Shown here: one piece after another, positions 8,335-15,918 of the stretch
Numbering within the stretch: the stretch's first letter is position 1
Layout: every line of letters begins with the position of its first letter
From: Acanthamoeba lenticulata
Taxonomy: Eukaryota; Discosea; Longamoebia; Acanthamoebidae
Direction: 5' to 3'
Assembly (NCBI GenBank): GCA_002179805.1
Contig: NAVB01001343.1
Location: 1-17,212 of the forward strand
DNA: 17,212 nt
Notes under the pieces: model-generated
Databases searched by the model: none
The model's input: only the letters and a program-made list of their open reading frames with translations
What the model was told of the DNA's origin: nothing
Position numbers and translations under genes: made by a program

Positions 8335-9743
8335 CTAGAACCAGGAGGACATGAGGATGTTGAAGAAGAGGTAGAGCGGGAGCTCGTGGTAGAAGCCAGC
8401 CATCCCTTCCGTGTGCCAGATGTGCAAGGCGCATTGCACAACCGACCCATAACGATATGGATCGGCCATCATCCTCTGGAAGACCGTTGCTGCTGGCGCT
8501 TGGAGCAGACCTAAGAGAGCCCAATCCGCCAAACACAATGAGGTTGGCTCACCGTGGTTGCTTTGCTAAGAGAAGACCTACCGCCCAAGGTGGTCGCCAG
8601 AAACTGACCGGCACGGGACCTGGCCCATTGAATGGCGTCGCTCGCGCCTTGCTCATCACTCACCCATCCCATGAATTCATGGGATTCCTTGCTGGTTCCA
8701 AGCTGCTTATCCATGGCAAACAGTAGCGGCCTGTTCAGGGCCTGGTTAGCGCTGATGATGATGTATATCACCAAGTCACCGAGGTGGGGAAGACGTGCAT
8801 GGCGCTAAGCAGTCCCCACGTATCAAGGATTTTGGCGGGAAGAGCCAACCAGTGACGACGACCAATGTCGGTGAACGGGACGAAGCTGCCCCATCCTCGC
8901 CTGGCCCAAAGACAGAGGAGAGTGAGTCGATCCACTCCAACAAAGGCGTGGTTGATGGTTGGTGTGGATGATACCAGCAATCCTGGTGCAGCTGAAACGT
9001 GAGGATTGAGAACGGGAAGACGACTGCACAGCCAACAATGTAGCCCAGATAGGTGTTCACCAGACCTGGTTCTTCAGCTGGATCCGGCATTCTCCCTGTC
9101 GTCATGTTTGTGTAGATGCCTGGCAGACAAAGGTCAACCCAACAGTGCTTCATTCTTCACATAAGAGAACCATAAGGGTACCGCTGCCAATGGAGCTGAC
9201 TGCGGCAGCAGGAACGAAGCTAGTGGCCTCCAGACAATACGACAGCCTGCGGAGTCATCAGTGTCATCTTCCCGCCGGAAAAGACTGAATAGTTGAGAAC
9301 ATTGGGCGGTTGTGGTGGTGAGAGTGTACAAGGCCAGGATGGAGCGGCCGAACCCTCGCTTCACAATCAAGGGGACTTCGTTCTGCACAACAGGCATGTG
9401 TAAGCGACTGTGTGTGGTGTTATTGAGCGACAACGGTAGGGCTGGGCCAAACTTTGAAGCTGGTGATGGGCGAGCCGGCCACAACGCGCCATGCTGGCGT
9501 GTCCACGGGTGCTGGTCGCGTGACGGCACGCAACCAAGCAGAACTGGCCACCCCACCTACCAGTACTCCTGCGACGGGTGGGGTATGAGGTGGTGAAGAA
9601 AAACAAACGTCTGGCGAGTTTGGGCTGCGCGTACTCAGGACGGAGCTCCCCATAGCAAGATAGAGATAACTCGATGGAATAGGCTTCTCCGGTCTGCTCG
9701 CAAACCCACCAGCACCCTCAGCTGCATCGTTTCGGTGTTCCAT
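8335..9743 (-). CDS. Divergent mitochondrial-carrier (SLC25)-like membrane protein
   Basis: Probable six-helix carrier-fold protein of mitochondrial or other organelle membranes. Proposed exons: 9743-9635, 9568-9453, 9382-9286, 9199-9161, 9119-8975, 8900-8820, 8751-8664, 8603-8582 (22 nt), 8510-8335; they stay in phase for 290 aa, near the family's ~300. The third repeat is clearest: GWFLATTLGGLLQAPAATVF, then YRYGSVVQCALHIW, then TEGMAGFYHELP. Repeat 2 has FPFSILTFQLHQ and RRGWGSFVPF; repeat 1 has LVGGVASSAWLRAVTRP and PLIVKRGFG. The usual acidic residue of the P-X-D/E signature is Ser in repeat 2 and Ala in repeat 3, so classical transport is doubtful; MTCH2- or SLC25A46-like relatives are an alternative. 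The junctions around 8975-8900, 8751-8820 and 9161-9286 are uncertain. Family call moderate, exon ends weaker. Confidence 0.62.
8582..8603 (-). other. 22-nt microexon of the carrier-like gene
   Basis: It encodes FLATTLG plus one base, between acceptor GGTCAG and donor GTAGGT. Including it joins ...HEFMGW to GGLLQAPAATVF and restores the odd-numbered helix of repeat 3. Leaving it out breaks the phase. Confidence 0.65.
8666..8685. repeat. 20-bp perfect palindrome ATCCCATGAATTCATGGGAT
   Basis: The sequence equals its own reverse complement over all 20 bases, centred on GAATTC. It lies inside a coding exon (SHEFMG codons), two bases from the exon's splice donor at 8663/8664. No partner copy was seen in the window. 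Confidence 0.8.
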
Positions 9744-9850
9744 CGCGGTGTCAGTTCCCCCACACACAGCTAGTGACCTCCCTCCGATTCGAACCAGAGG
9801 GAGAATTTTCGTAACCGCTCGACCAATCATAAAAATCATAAAAAATTACT
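9744..9850. other. Intergenic gap, ABC transporter 3' end to carrier 5' end
   Basis: A 107-bp gap between two tandem minus-strand genes. It contains the A/T-rich tail after the transporter stop (repeated TATGATTTTT-type words on the minus strand) and the tRNA-like element. Both the transporter's poly(A) site and the carrier's promoter must fit here. Confidence 0.4.
9784..9826 (-). other. tRNA-like A-box/B-box remnant with T-arm-like hairpin
   Basis: On the minus strand TGGTCGAGCGG (9825-9815) matches the pol III A-box consensus TRGYNNARNGG at every position, and GGTTCGAATCG (9795-9785) matches the B-box consensus in 10 of 11. The B-box sits in a 9-bp stem (CTCCCTCTG/CGGAGGGAG, one G-T pair) with an 8-base loop. 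The boxes are about 14 nt too close for an intact tRNA and no acceptor stem forms. It is therefore a remnant or chance match rather than a working tRNA gene. Confidence 0.3.
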
Positions 9851-12800
9851 TTATGAAGGGCCTTTCTTGATCACGTAGAGCAAGAGGAGGGAGATGAGAC
9901 GATAGCCCACACACATGCCGGCCAACACACCCAAGCTGGGCCCTATGTCCTCGAACACCAGATTCTGCTTCTTGAGGATCACGTTGCCTACACGCCCCCA
10001 AAACCCCACATCAAAACAAGCAAAGTCAACCATCTCTGGTTCACGCGAGCGTGAGGAGCGGCCCGGTTTCTCTCGCACCATCGTAGCCAAGGCACTCGGC
10101 GGCCACGTTAGACGGGCAGTCGTACATGTTGTCCTTGAACTCGTTGACCTGTGTGAGACTCACGTGTGAGGCGCTTGGCATGAAACTGAAGGACGACCGC
10201 TGCCGAGAGGAAAGAGGAGGCGTACGGCCATGGCTGCGTAGGTGTACTGGAGGTACGACGTGTAGCCGATGATTTCCAGGTAGATGATGAACGAGTCCGG
10301 GTTGATGAGGTAGCCCATGCCTGTATTGGCCAGCATCATCATCATCAACCATCAGCATCAACATCATCATCAACGCCGTCGACAACAACAACAACAGAGC
10401 TGCGCCGTACACAAGTTCCAGAAGGACACGAACGAATTGGCTGCGAGCGACGCCGCGGCAAACGTTCGCGTCAGCGCGATAAAGAGGAAGCCCAGCGACT
10501 CGGCCACGTACTGGGCCAGCCTGTTGCCGCAGCGGCAGCAAGACGCCCCACGTGAGCAGGCGAACAAAGAGGAGGAAGAGGACAAGGTCGTCGTACCCGA
10601 CGCAGAGGGTGAACCAGAGGAAGGCGTCCCACTCCGGGCGCAGGCCGGTCATCCAGTAGTAGATGGAGGAGAAGAGGATGGGCATCCCCACGGCGAACGG
10701 CAGCGACGTGACCAGCATGGAGATGAAGTAGGGCAGCACCGACACCATGTTGTCGTGCTGCTCCCGGCTAAACACCTTGAGCTCGCCCTCGTCTGCCACC
10801 ATCATCACCATCATCATCACTGTCAGCAGGTCGTTGTCGACATCGTCCTCGTCATCGTCGTCATCGTTCATGAGGACAGGGAAGAGGAGGAGAAGGAGGA
10901 CGGTACAGTGGAGCATGGTGGTGAGCATGACCACGTAGGGCTGGAGGCCCACCACGCCAAAGATGGCGCCCAGGCGGCCCTGGATGTCCTCCTGGCTGCT
11001 GTCCCCGACTTGCAGGAAGATCAAGCCCTGCCCGCCCCCCGCGAGGTCCAGCGTGAGGCCGAGCGTGCGGACGGAAGGAGGTCGAGAAGGTCGAAGAGAG
11101 GAGGCAAAGGGCGCACCATGGAGACGGACATGAGGATGGTCTCGAGGAGCTGCGACAAGAGGTACACGTAGTTGCGGAACAGGTGCTTGAAGCCGCGGTG
11201 GATCAGCACGCCGGTCTGCACCGCGTAGCTGGCCTTCTTGGCTCGCACCTGCGCCGGAAGGTCGTCCCCCGTCGTCGTCAGCTGCCGCTCGGGCCAAAAG
11301 GGGGAAGGGGGCGTGCCTGGCCCATGAGGTCGCCGCGGGAGGTGACCGTGTTGGCGCGCTGGCGTCGCGGCGAAAGCGGCGTGTCCATAAAGTCGGGGGC
11401 GGAATCCGCCTTCTCCTTGCGCCGCATCTCCTTCGTGTGCGTCCGCTTCAACGCCGGGAAGTAGCTCGACAGGTCCTCGACCGACGGCCTGCGCAAAAGG
11501 CAAGAGAGACGACGGGACGGGAAGAGTCAGCAGCCCGCGAGCGGCGAGCCACGCCCACAAGAGCGGAGAGGAGGAGACGTGCCTCTGCTGCATGGACGGC
11601 TGGGAGTCGCCAAAGGTCATGGAATAGCTCGAGTCCAGCATGGTGTTGGTGCTGCGCTTGATCGAGGACGACAAGGGGACGGCCGAGGGCGAGCTGCTGA
11701 GCTGCTGGATCCGGTCGATGCTCTCTGTCGTGCCGTCGAGCCGGAAGGACGACCCGCTGCGCCGGATGGACGACTGCGAGCTGCCGATCTTGTCGCCTCC
11801 GTCGCCCTCGCCGTCGGTGGCCTTCATGTTGCTCGACGACCGCCATCGGCCTGGCCAAGCAAGTGACGTCAGCAGCCCTCCGAGGAGGAGGACGGGGAGG
11901 AGGGCGAACCAGAGATGGTCCGCTGGAGGGCCGAGCGGCTCAAGGTGCCGGACTGCTTGATCCGGTCGAACCAGTTGTTGGACGACGACTTGGTCAGCGC
12001 CTCCCTGGGATTGGCCAATCGGATGGCAATCGCATGACGTCAGCATCGCCAGCCGTTAGGCGGAAGGAGCGAGAAAAAAAGCAAACGGACGAACCGATCG
12101 AGCTTCTGCATGGTCATCCAGTCGTCGGAGGACTGGGTGAGGCCGAACCGCTTGCGGCCCTCGAGCGAGAGCTCCTTCTCCTCCTCGATCTCGGCCTGCA
12201 CCTCCTTGCGCATCCGCGACGCGCGGAAATAGGACGCGAGGGCATCGATCCGCTGGAGGCACAGCTCCTCCTCGCGTGAGTCCACCGTCACCAGGTCCAC
12301 TGTTGTCGTCATCATCGTCGACATCGTCATCGCCATCAACATCGACATCATCATCAACGCGCAGCTGAGGGTCAGGGGCCAAGAGGGAAGACGCACGGAC
12401 AAAGTCGGCCGGGTTCATGAGTTCGGGGCACGTCAGGCCCAGGCTCTCAAAGTAGGGCAGTATGCCCGTCGTCGGCCCAAAGTAGATTTCCCGTCCTGCA
12501 TTCGCGTGCAAGGTGAGCAAAGTTGAGCGCACGAGCTCGAGCTGAGAGGGCCAGGCCTGTGTGCATGGGGACGGACCCTTGGAGAGGAGCATCACCGAGT
12601 CAAAGAGCTTGAAGACGTAAGACTGCGGCTGGTGGATGGTGCAGATCACCGTCTTGCCCTGTAAAAGAATTAAAGAAAGCAAAGAAAAAGAAAAGTAGGT
12701 TAGAGACGAGATCGGCCGCTTGTCTTGGGCCGAGACAACGCGCGCATCACGAACCTGGCGCGTGATGGCGTGAAGGGTCTCTATGAGAGACGTGGCCGTG

Positions 12801-14498
12801 AAGCTGTCCAAGCCCGACGTCGGCTCGTCCAGGAACAGCACGCCTAAACACGCGACACAGAATGGAGAGGACATCAGGCCCAGTCAGTCCATCGCACAAC
12901 AACACACGGTAGCACATGAGGTCCAGGAACGTACTCGGGTTGGTCAGCATCTGCCATTGCCAACGTTGGCGTCGTCGCAGCGTCAGTGACGGGGAAGAAC
13001 GGAGGAGGACGATGGGCGCGCGGGGCGGCGGGCAGGTGGGTAAGTACCTGAATGCCGATGGACACGCGTCGTCGCTGGCCGCCGGAAATACCGTGCGAGC
13101 CGTCGCCGCCGATGCGTCGGTCGGCGCACTCCTTGAGGCCCAGCTCGCGGATCACCTCTTCGACCTGGCCTCGTGTGCCCCCCGATCCAGGGTCAAGACG
13201 CCGCGGTCAGGCCTCGAGAGAGCTCTCGAAGCAAAGAAGAAGCACAAAAAGAAGAGGAACGGCGCGTACGATGAGTTTCTTCTTCTTGTGCGGGATGGAC
13301 GAGGGCAGGCGCAGGTAGCCGGCGTACTGCAAGGTCTCTCGCACGGTCAGGTGCGGCAGCAAGTGGTCGTGCTGCAGCACGTAGCCCACCACCTGCTTGG
13401 CCTGCGCTCAGCCCCACACCACACACACGCACACACATGCACATGGGTCAGTCCCCGTTGAGTTGGGAGATGCGCAAGAAACGAGGAAGACGACGTCGAC
13501 AAACCTCCTTGGGGTCGAGCTCGTAGCCTTCGAAAATGATGCGGCCGTCGATCTTGACTTTGCTCCCAAAGCCCATGGAGGTCCCGTGTTGAACCCGCCC
13601 GGCGAGTACGTTGAGCAGCGTCGTCTTGCCGCTTCCGCTGCCGCCCATGATGGCGAGAAGCTGGCCCGGGTGGATGACGCCGTCGATGTCGCGCAGCATG
13701 TGCTTGGTGGTCTGCTTCTTGATCGCCCGCTTGCGGTCGGCGCCGCAGGCAAACACCTCCTTGATGGTCTTTTTGCGCAGCCACACGTTGAGCCGCTCCA
13801 AGGCCAGGCTCACGCCGACGTCCTGCTTCTGGCGCGACTCTGTGCGTGTGTGTGTTTGTTTGTGTCGACACCCCATGCGAGGCACAACGCTGACGTCAGC
13901 CAACACAACACGAGCGTGGTCATGACTCGCTCGGGGGCACAAACCGGGGGAAGCGGCCTCGTAGATGAGCTCCGTCACCGTCGGGCGCCGCTCGCGCGTC
14001 CGGACGCCAAAGGTGTCTGGATCTGCGCTGGCGTCTTCGAGCCCATCGGCGCCGCCGTTCATGGCCACGTTCTGCAGTTTGACCGTTCATGCGAATGACA
14101 AGCGGTGACGCAAGTTCCCCCCCCCCCGCCCACCACGACGCCAAAGAACGAAGCGTAGGACGAAGTCAAGAACAAAGAAAGAAGACGAAGCAACCATGAA
14201 GCGCTTATGTTGCCGCAACAAGCGGCCCCAATAATAAAATAACAGAAGGAAGGGCAGAGGAGAAGAGGGGGAAGAGTACCGGCATGCGGAAACGCACTTG
14301 GCTGTCTTGGTCGTCCTCGTCGTCTGACGAAGACGGTTCGACGACGTAGAGGTCTTTATATCGGTCCTTTGCGTTGGGTTTATTGCTGATGCGCAGCGCG
14401 GGTACCTTGGGCTGCTGCATCTCCATCTCTTGACCTTCATCTTCCGACGATGAACCTCCACCAAAGCGCACCTTGCGCCTTTCGTCCCCTCCCTCCAT
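9851..14498 (-). CDS. ABCG (White)-type half ABC transporter with long Ser-rich linker
   Basis: Membrane exporter with the reverse order (ATPase first, six-helix domain second) typical of ABCG; such half-transporters usually dimerise and move lipids, sterols or drugs. Twenty exons: 14498-14280, 14071-13945, 13839-13505, 13401-13270, 13164-13048, 12950-12935, 12843-12755, 12658-12577, 12495-12397, 12299-12095, 12004-11910, 11850-11583, 11488-11317, 11248-11117, 11027-10907, 10792-10597, 10520-10411, 10320-10226, 10148-10079, 9987-9851; all in phase, 938 aa. Motifs: Walker [13 protein letters not shown] (~181), Q-loop [13 protein letters not shown] (~235), signature [12 protein letters not shown] (~297), Walker [14 protein letters not shown] (~317), H-loop CTIHQPQSY (H354), NPADFVLDLVTVD. 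The six-helix domain starts near residue 668; [12 protein letters not shown] is the usual extracellular loop before the last helix. All ATPase residues are present. The start is an ATG in AAAATGG context. Confidence 0.92.
10349..10376 (-). repeat. 28-nt triplet-repeat block in intron 17 of the ABCG gene
   Basis: A GAT/GTT triplet-rich block lies 28 nt before the intron's 3' splice site on the sense strand. It matches the block at 12333-12360 in 26 of 28 positions. The surrounding intron (10321-10410) is also GATGATG- and GTTGTTG-rich. Confidence 0.7.
11249..11316 (-). other. Probable GC-AG intron in the ABCG gene
   Basis: The sense donor is CCAG/GCACGC and the acceptor is GGCGCAG, 68 nt apart, with a CTGAC branch-like word about 30 nt upstream of the acceptor. 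Phase 0 on both sides joins RGDLMGQ to VRAKKASYA. An in-phase GT donor upstream (ACG/GTCACC) cannot be excluded. Confidence 0.5.
11317..12299 (-). other. Ser-rich linker between ATPase and membrane domains of the ABCG protein
   Basis: Encoded by exons 12299-12095, 12004-11910, 11850-11583 and 11488-11317, it covers residues about 406-652. It opens with a charged helix ([20 protein letters not shown]), then is rich in Ser/Thr with basic patches ([32 protein letters not shown]) that resemble basophilic kinase sites. Typical ABCG linkers are much shorter. Confidence 0.7.
11489..11582 (-). other. Probable GC-AG intron in the ABCG gene
   Basis: On the sense strand the exon ends CAGAG and the intron begins GCACGT, with acceptor GCGCAG. 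Phase 2 on both sides yields [18 protein letters not shown] two codons on (CAC/GTCTCC) gives the wrong phase for the following protein-like exon. Confidence 0.6.
12333..12360 (-). repeat. 28-nt triplet-repeat block in intron 9 of the ABCG gene
   Basis: Partner of the block at 10349-10376 (26 of 28 identical), here 33 nt from the 3' splice site. The rest of the intron (12300-12396) continues with GATGACGATG-type triplets. A looser relative occurs at 16182-16211 in the nucleotidyltransferase gene. Confidence 0.7.
12935..12950 (-). other. 16-nt microexon between ABC signature and Walker B
   Basis: The 16 bases encode MLTNP plus the first base of Ser. Joined to its neighbours it gives [20 protein letters not shown], matching the family almost word for word ([18 protein letters not shown]). 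Splice sites are GGCAG on the left and GTACGT on the right. Skipping it would shift the frame before Walker B. Confidence 0.85.
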
Positions 14499-14756
14499 TT
14501 TTGCTAGTTGCACTTCACACGATTTGTTGGGTCTGGTCCTTCCTCAAATGCGAGCGAACAAACTTCTCCTCCGCCTCGAGCCGCAACGTTGCGCGCCAAG
14601 TGGTGGGGCTACGAGGAAGAGATAATTGTGTAATAAAGCTCAAAATACAATAAGGTAACCGGTTCTAGGTCCGAATTAGCTCTCGTCGTACGGCAGACCA
14701 ATCCTCCGCCAGCAGAAGTTGAAAGCTTGGCAGGTGCCCCTTGCTTAACGAGGAGC
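14499..14756. other. Intergenic region, nothing recognised
   Basis: 258 bp between the stop of the coiled-coil gene and the ATG of the ABCG gene, both on the minus strand. It must carry one 3' UTR and one promoter. An AT-rich stretch lies at 14625-14655. No TATA box, RNA gene or repeat could be supported. Confidence 0.4.
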
Positions 14757-15635
14757 CTATGTAGAGGAAGCGTTGCCTTCGTCGGTCTTCTTATGGAGGT
14801 TGGAGAGGATCTGCTCAATTTCCTTGTAGTGGAGCCGAAGCTTTTGCTTCTCCTGGTTGACGAGGACCCACTCTTGGCGCAAGCTCTTCTTGGCCTCCCT
14901 CTGCTCGTTGAACAGGCGGATCTTCTCTTCGTTGATCACGTGCCACTCGGCCTCTATCTGTCGCCGCTCGGCCGCCATCTCCTCCTTCTCCTTGTTTATC
15001 TCTTTCCATGCCTCCTCCAGCTCCTGCTTCAGCTTCTCCATCTCTTTGACCATACTCACATCTTCGCCGCTTCCTGGGCTAACGGCAAGCTGCTCTCCGT
15101 CATCATGGAGGTAGTTGTGATGGTGGAGCGCACTCTCCTCCAAGCGCTTCTTGAGCGTCTCCTGCTCCCTCTTCCAGTCCTGCGGCGTGCGCTGCTCAAA
15201 CACCTGTCCCATCAACTCGCTGCCCTTTCGCTGGAGCTGGGAGCCACCACGCTCGCGTAGAGTGGTCGGACTTGACCCGCTGAAGTGAGTAGTGCGCCGC
15301 CACTCCGTGGGAGAACATGAGCGGGTCCACGTCGGCTGCACAGGAAGAGTGGCGTGGTTGGTTTTTCGACAACTCCATGGAGAGCATATGTGGTGAGGAG
15401 AATGTACAGACAAAGTGCTGGAGGACCTGGGGCGCACCGGCGCCTGTTCCTCCTTCTCCCTCCACTTGGCGGCCACGTCACGAAAGGAGTAGGAGCGGTA
15501 TTGAGGCTCCTCCGAAGAGAGTCGCTCCAGGCTCTCCTTCTTCGACGGGTCGGGTGTGTAGCCCCGCCTTTGCTGCTCTAGCATCAAAGCCTCAAACTTC
15601 TCTTTGAGGTCTTGAAGACTCAGCCTGGGTGTCAT
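14757..15635 (-). CDS. Coiled-coil protein of unknown function
   Basis: I do not recognise this gene. From the ATG at 15635 to the TAG at 14757 the frame is fully open (292 aa). Residues about 195-282 form a long charged coiled coil (for example KLKQELEEAWKEINKEKEEM), with repeated E/K/Q heptad-like spacing and a Trp every 20-odd residues. The N-terminal part has a shorter helix (LQDLKEKFEALMLEQQRRG) and SYSFRDVAAKWREKEEQ. A 72-nt in-frame intron at 15336-15407 (donor GTACAT, acceptor TTCCTGTGCAG) is likely, because the translation across it is Cys/His/Pro-rich and unlike the flanks; splicing gives 268 aa. An ATG four bases upstream (15639) is out of frame. A structural or scaffold role is inference only. 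Confidence 0.65.
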   Translation of the reverse strand: MTPRLSLQDLKEKFEALMLEQQRRGYTPDPSKKESLERLSSEEPQYRSYSFRDVAAKWREKEEQAPVRPRSSSTLSVHSPHHICSPWSCRKTNHATLPVQPTWTRSCSPTEWRRTTHFSGSSPTTLRERGGSQLQRKGSELMGQVFEQRTPQDWKREQETLKKRLEESALHHHNYLHDDGEQLAVSPGSGEDVSMVKEMEKLKQELEEAWKEINKEKEEMAAERRQIEAEWHVINEEKIRLFNEQREAKKSLRQEWVLVNQEKQKLRLHYKEIEQILSNLHKKTDEGNASST

Positions 15636-15918
15636 GCATGACCGAAGATCAATCAGTTACAGCGAATCAGGAGTTCAGCTCATGAGCTCTCCGAGAGGAA
15701 AGTCTCTCACACTACCATGAGGCAGAAATACCTTGAGGCGTGAAGCTCTGGTGAGGACGCCCTCATGTTGGCCTAACAAGCCTAAGCCTGAGTCACAACT
15801 TGTGCTTCGCCGAGGGGCACGTTTCACGGCAGAGAAAGGAGAAAGAGAAAACGCCAAGAAACGTCAATTGAGGAAAATGAATTATTCGGTTTTAGAAATA
15901 AAAACAAAAAAGGCCAAC
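15636..15918. other. Intergenic region, nothing recognised
   Basis: 283 bp between the nucleotidyltransferase stop and the coiled-coil gene ATG, both minus strand. It holds a T-rich tail on the minus strand just after the stop (about 15890-15912), consistent with a 3' end, and a 12-bp palindrome AGCTCATGAGCT at 15677-15688. No RNA gene was seen. Confidence 0.4.

Noticed and set aside
9784..9826. Functional tRNA gene
   Set aside because: No acceptor stem, no anticodon arm, and the A-box to B-box distance is too short; kept only as a remnant or pol III-like element.
10321..10380. ATC-rich repeat considered as a CRISPR-like or tandem array
   Set aside because: There are no regular spacers; it is triplet-repeat sequence inside an intron of a eukaryotic gene.
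10317..11171. Plus-strand open frame of 284 codons, His/Gln-rich at its start
   Set aside because: It is the antisense of ABCG exons 15-18 and their triplet-repeat introns; the His/Gln runs come from CAT/CAA repeats in introns and no domain is recognisable.
14499..14513. Upstream extension of the ABCG N-terminus
   Set aside because: The upstream codon is GTG; the ATG at 14498 in AAAATGG context is the better start.
14665..14690. GGTTCTAGGTCC-type sequence considered as a second tRNA B-box
   Set aside because: It has an extra base relative to the consensus, and no A-box or stems could be found on either side.
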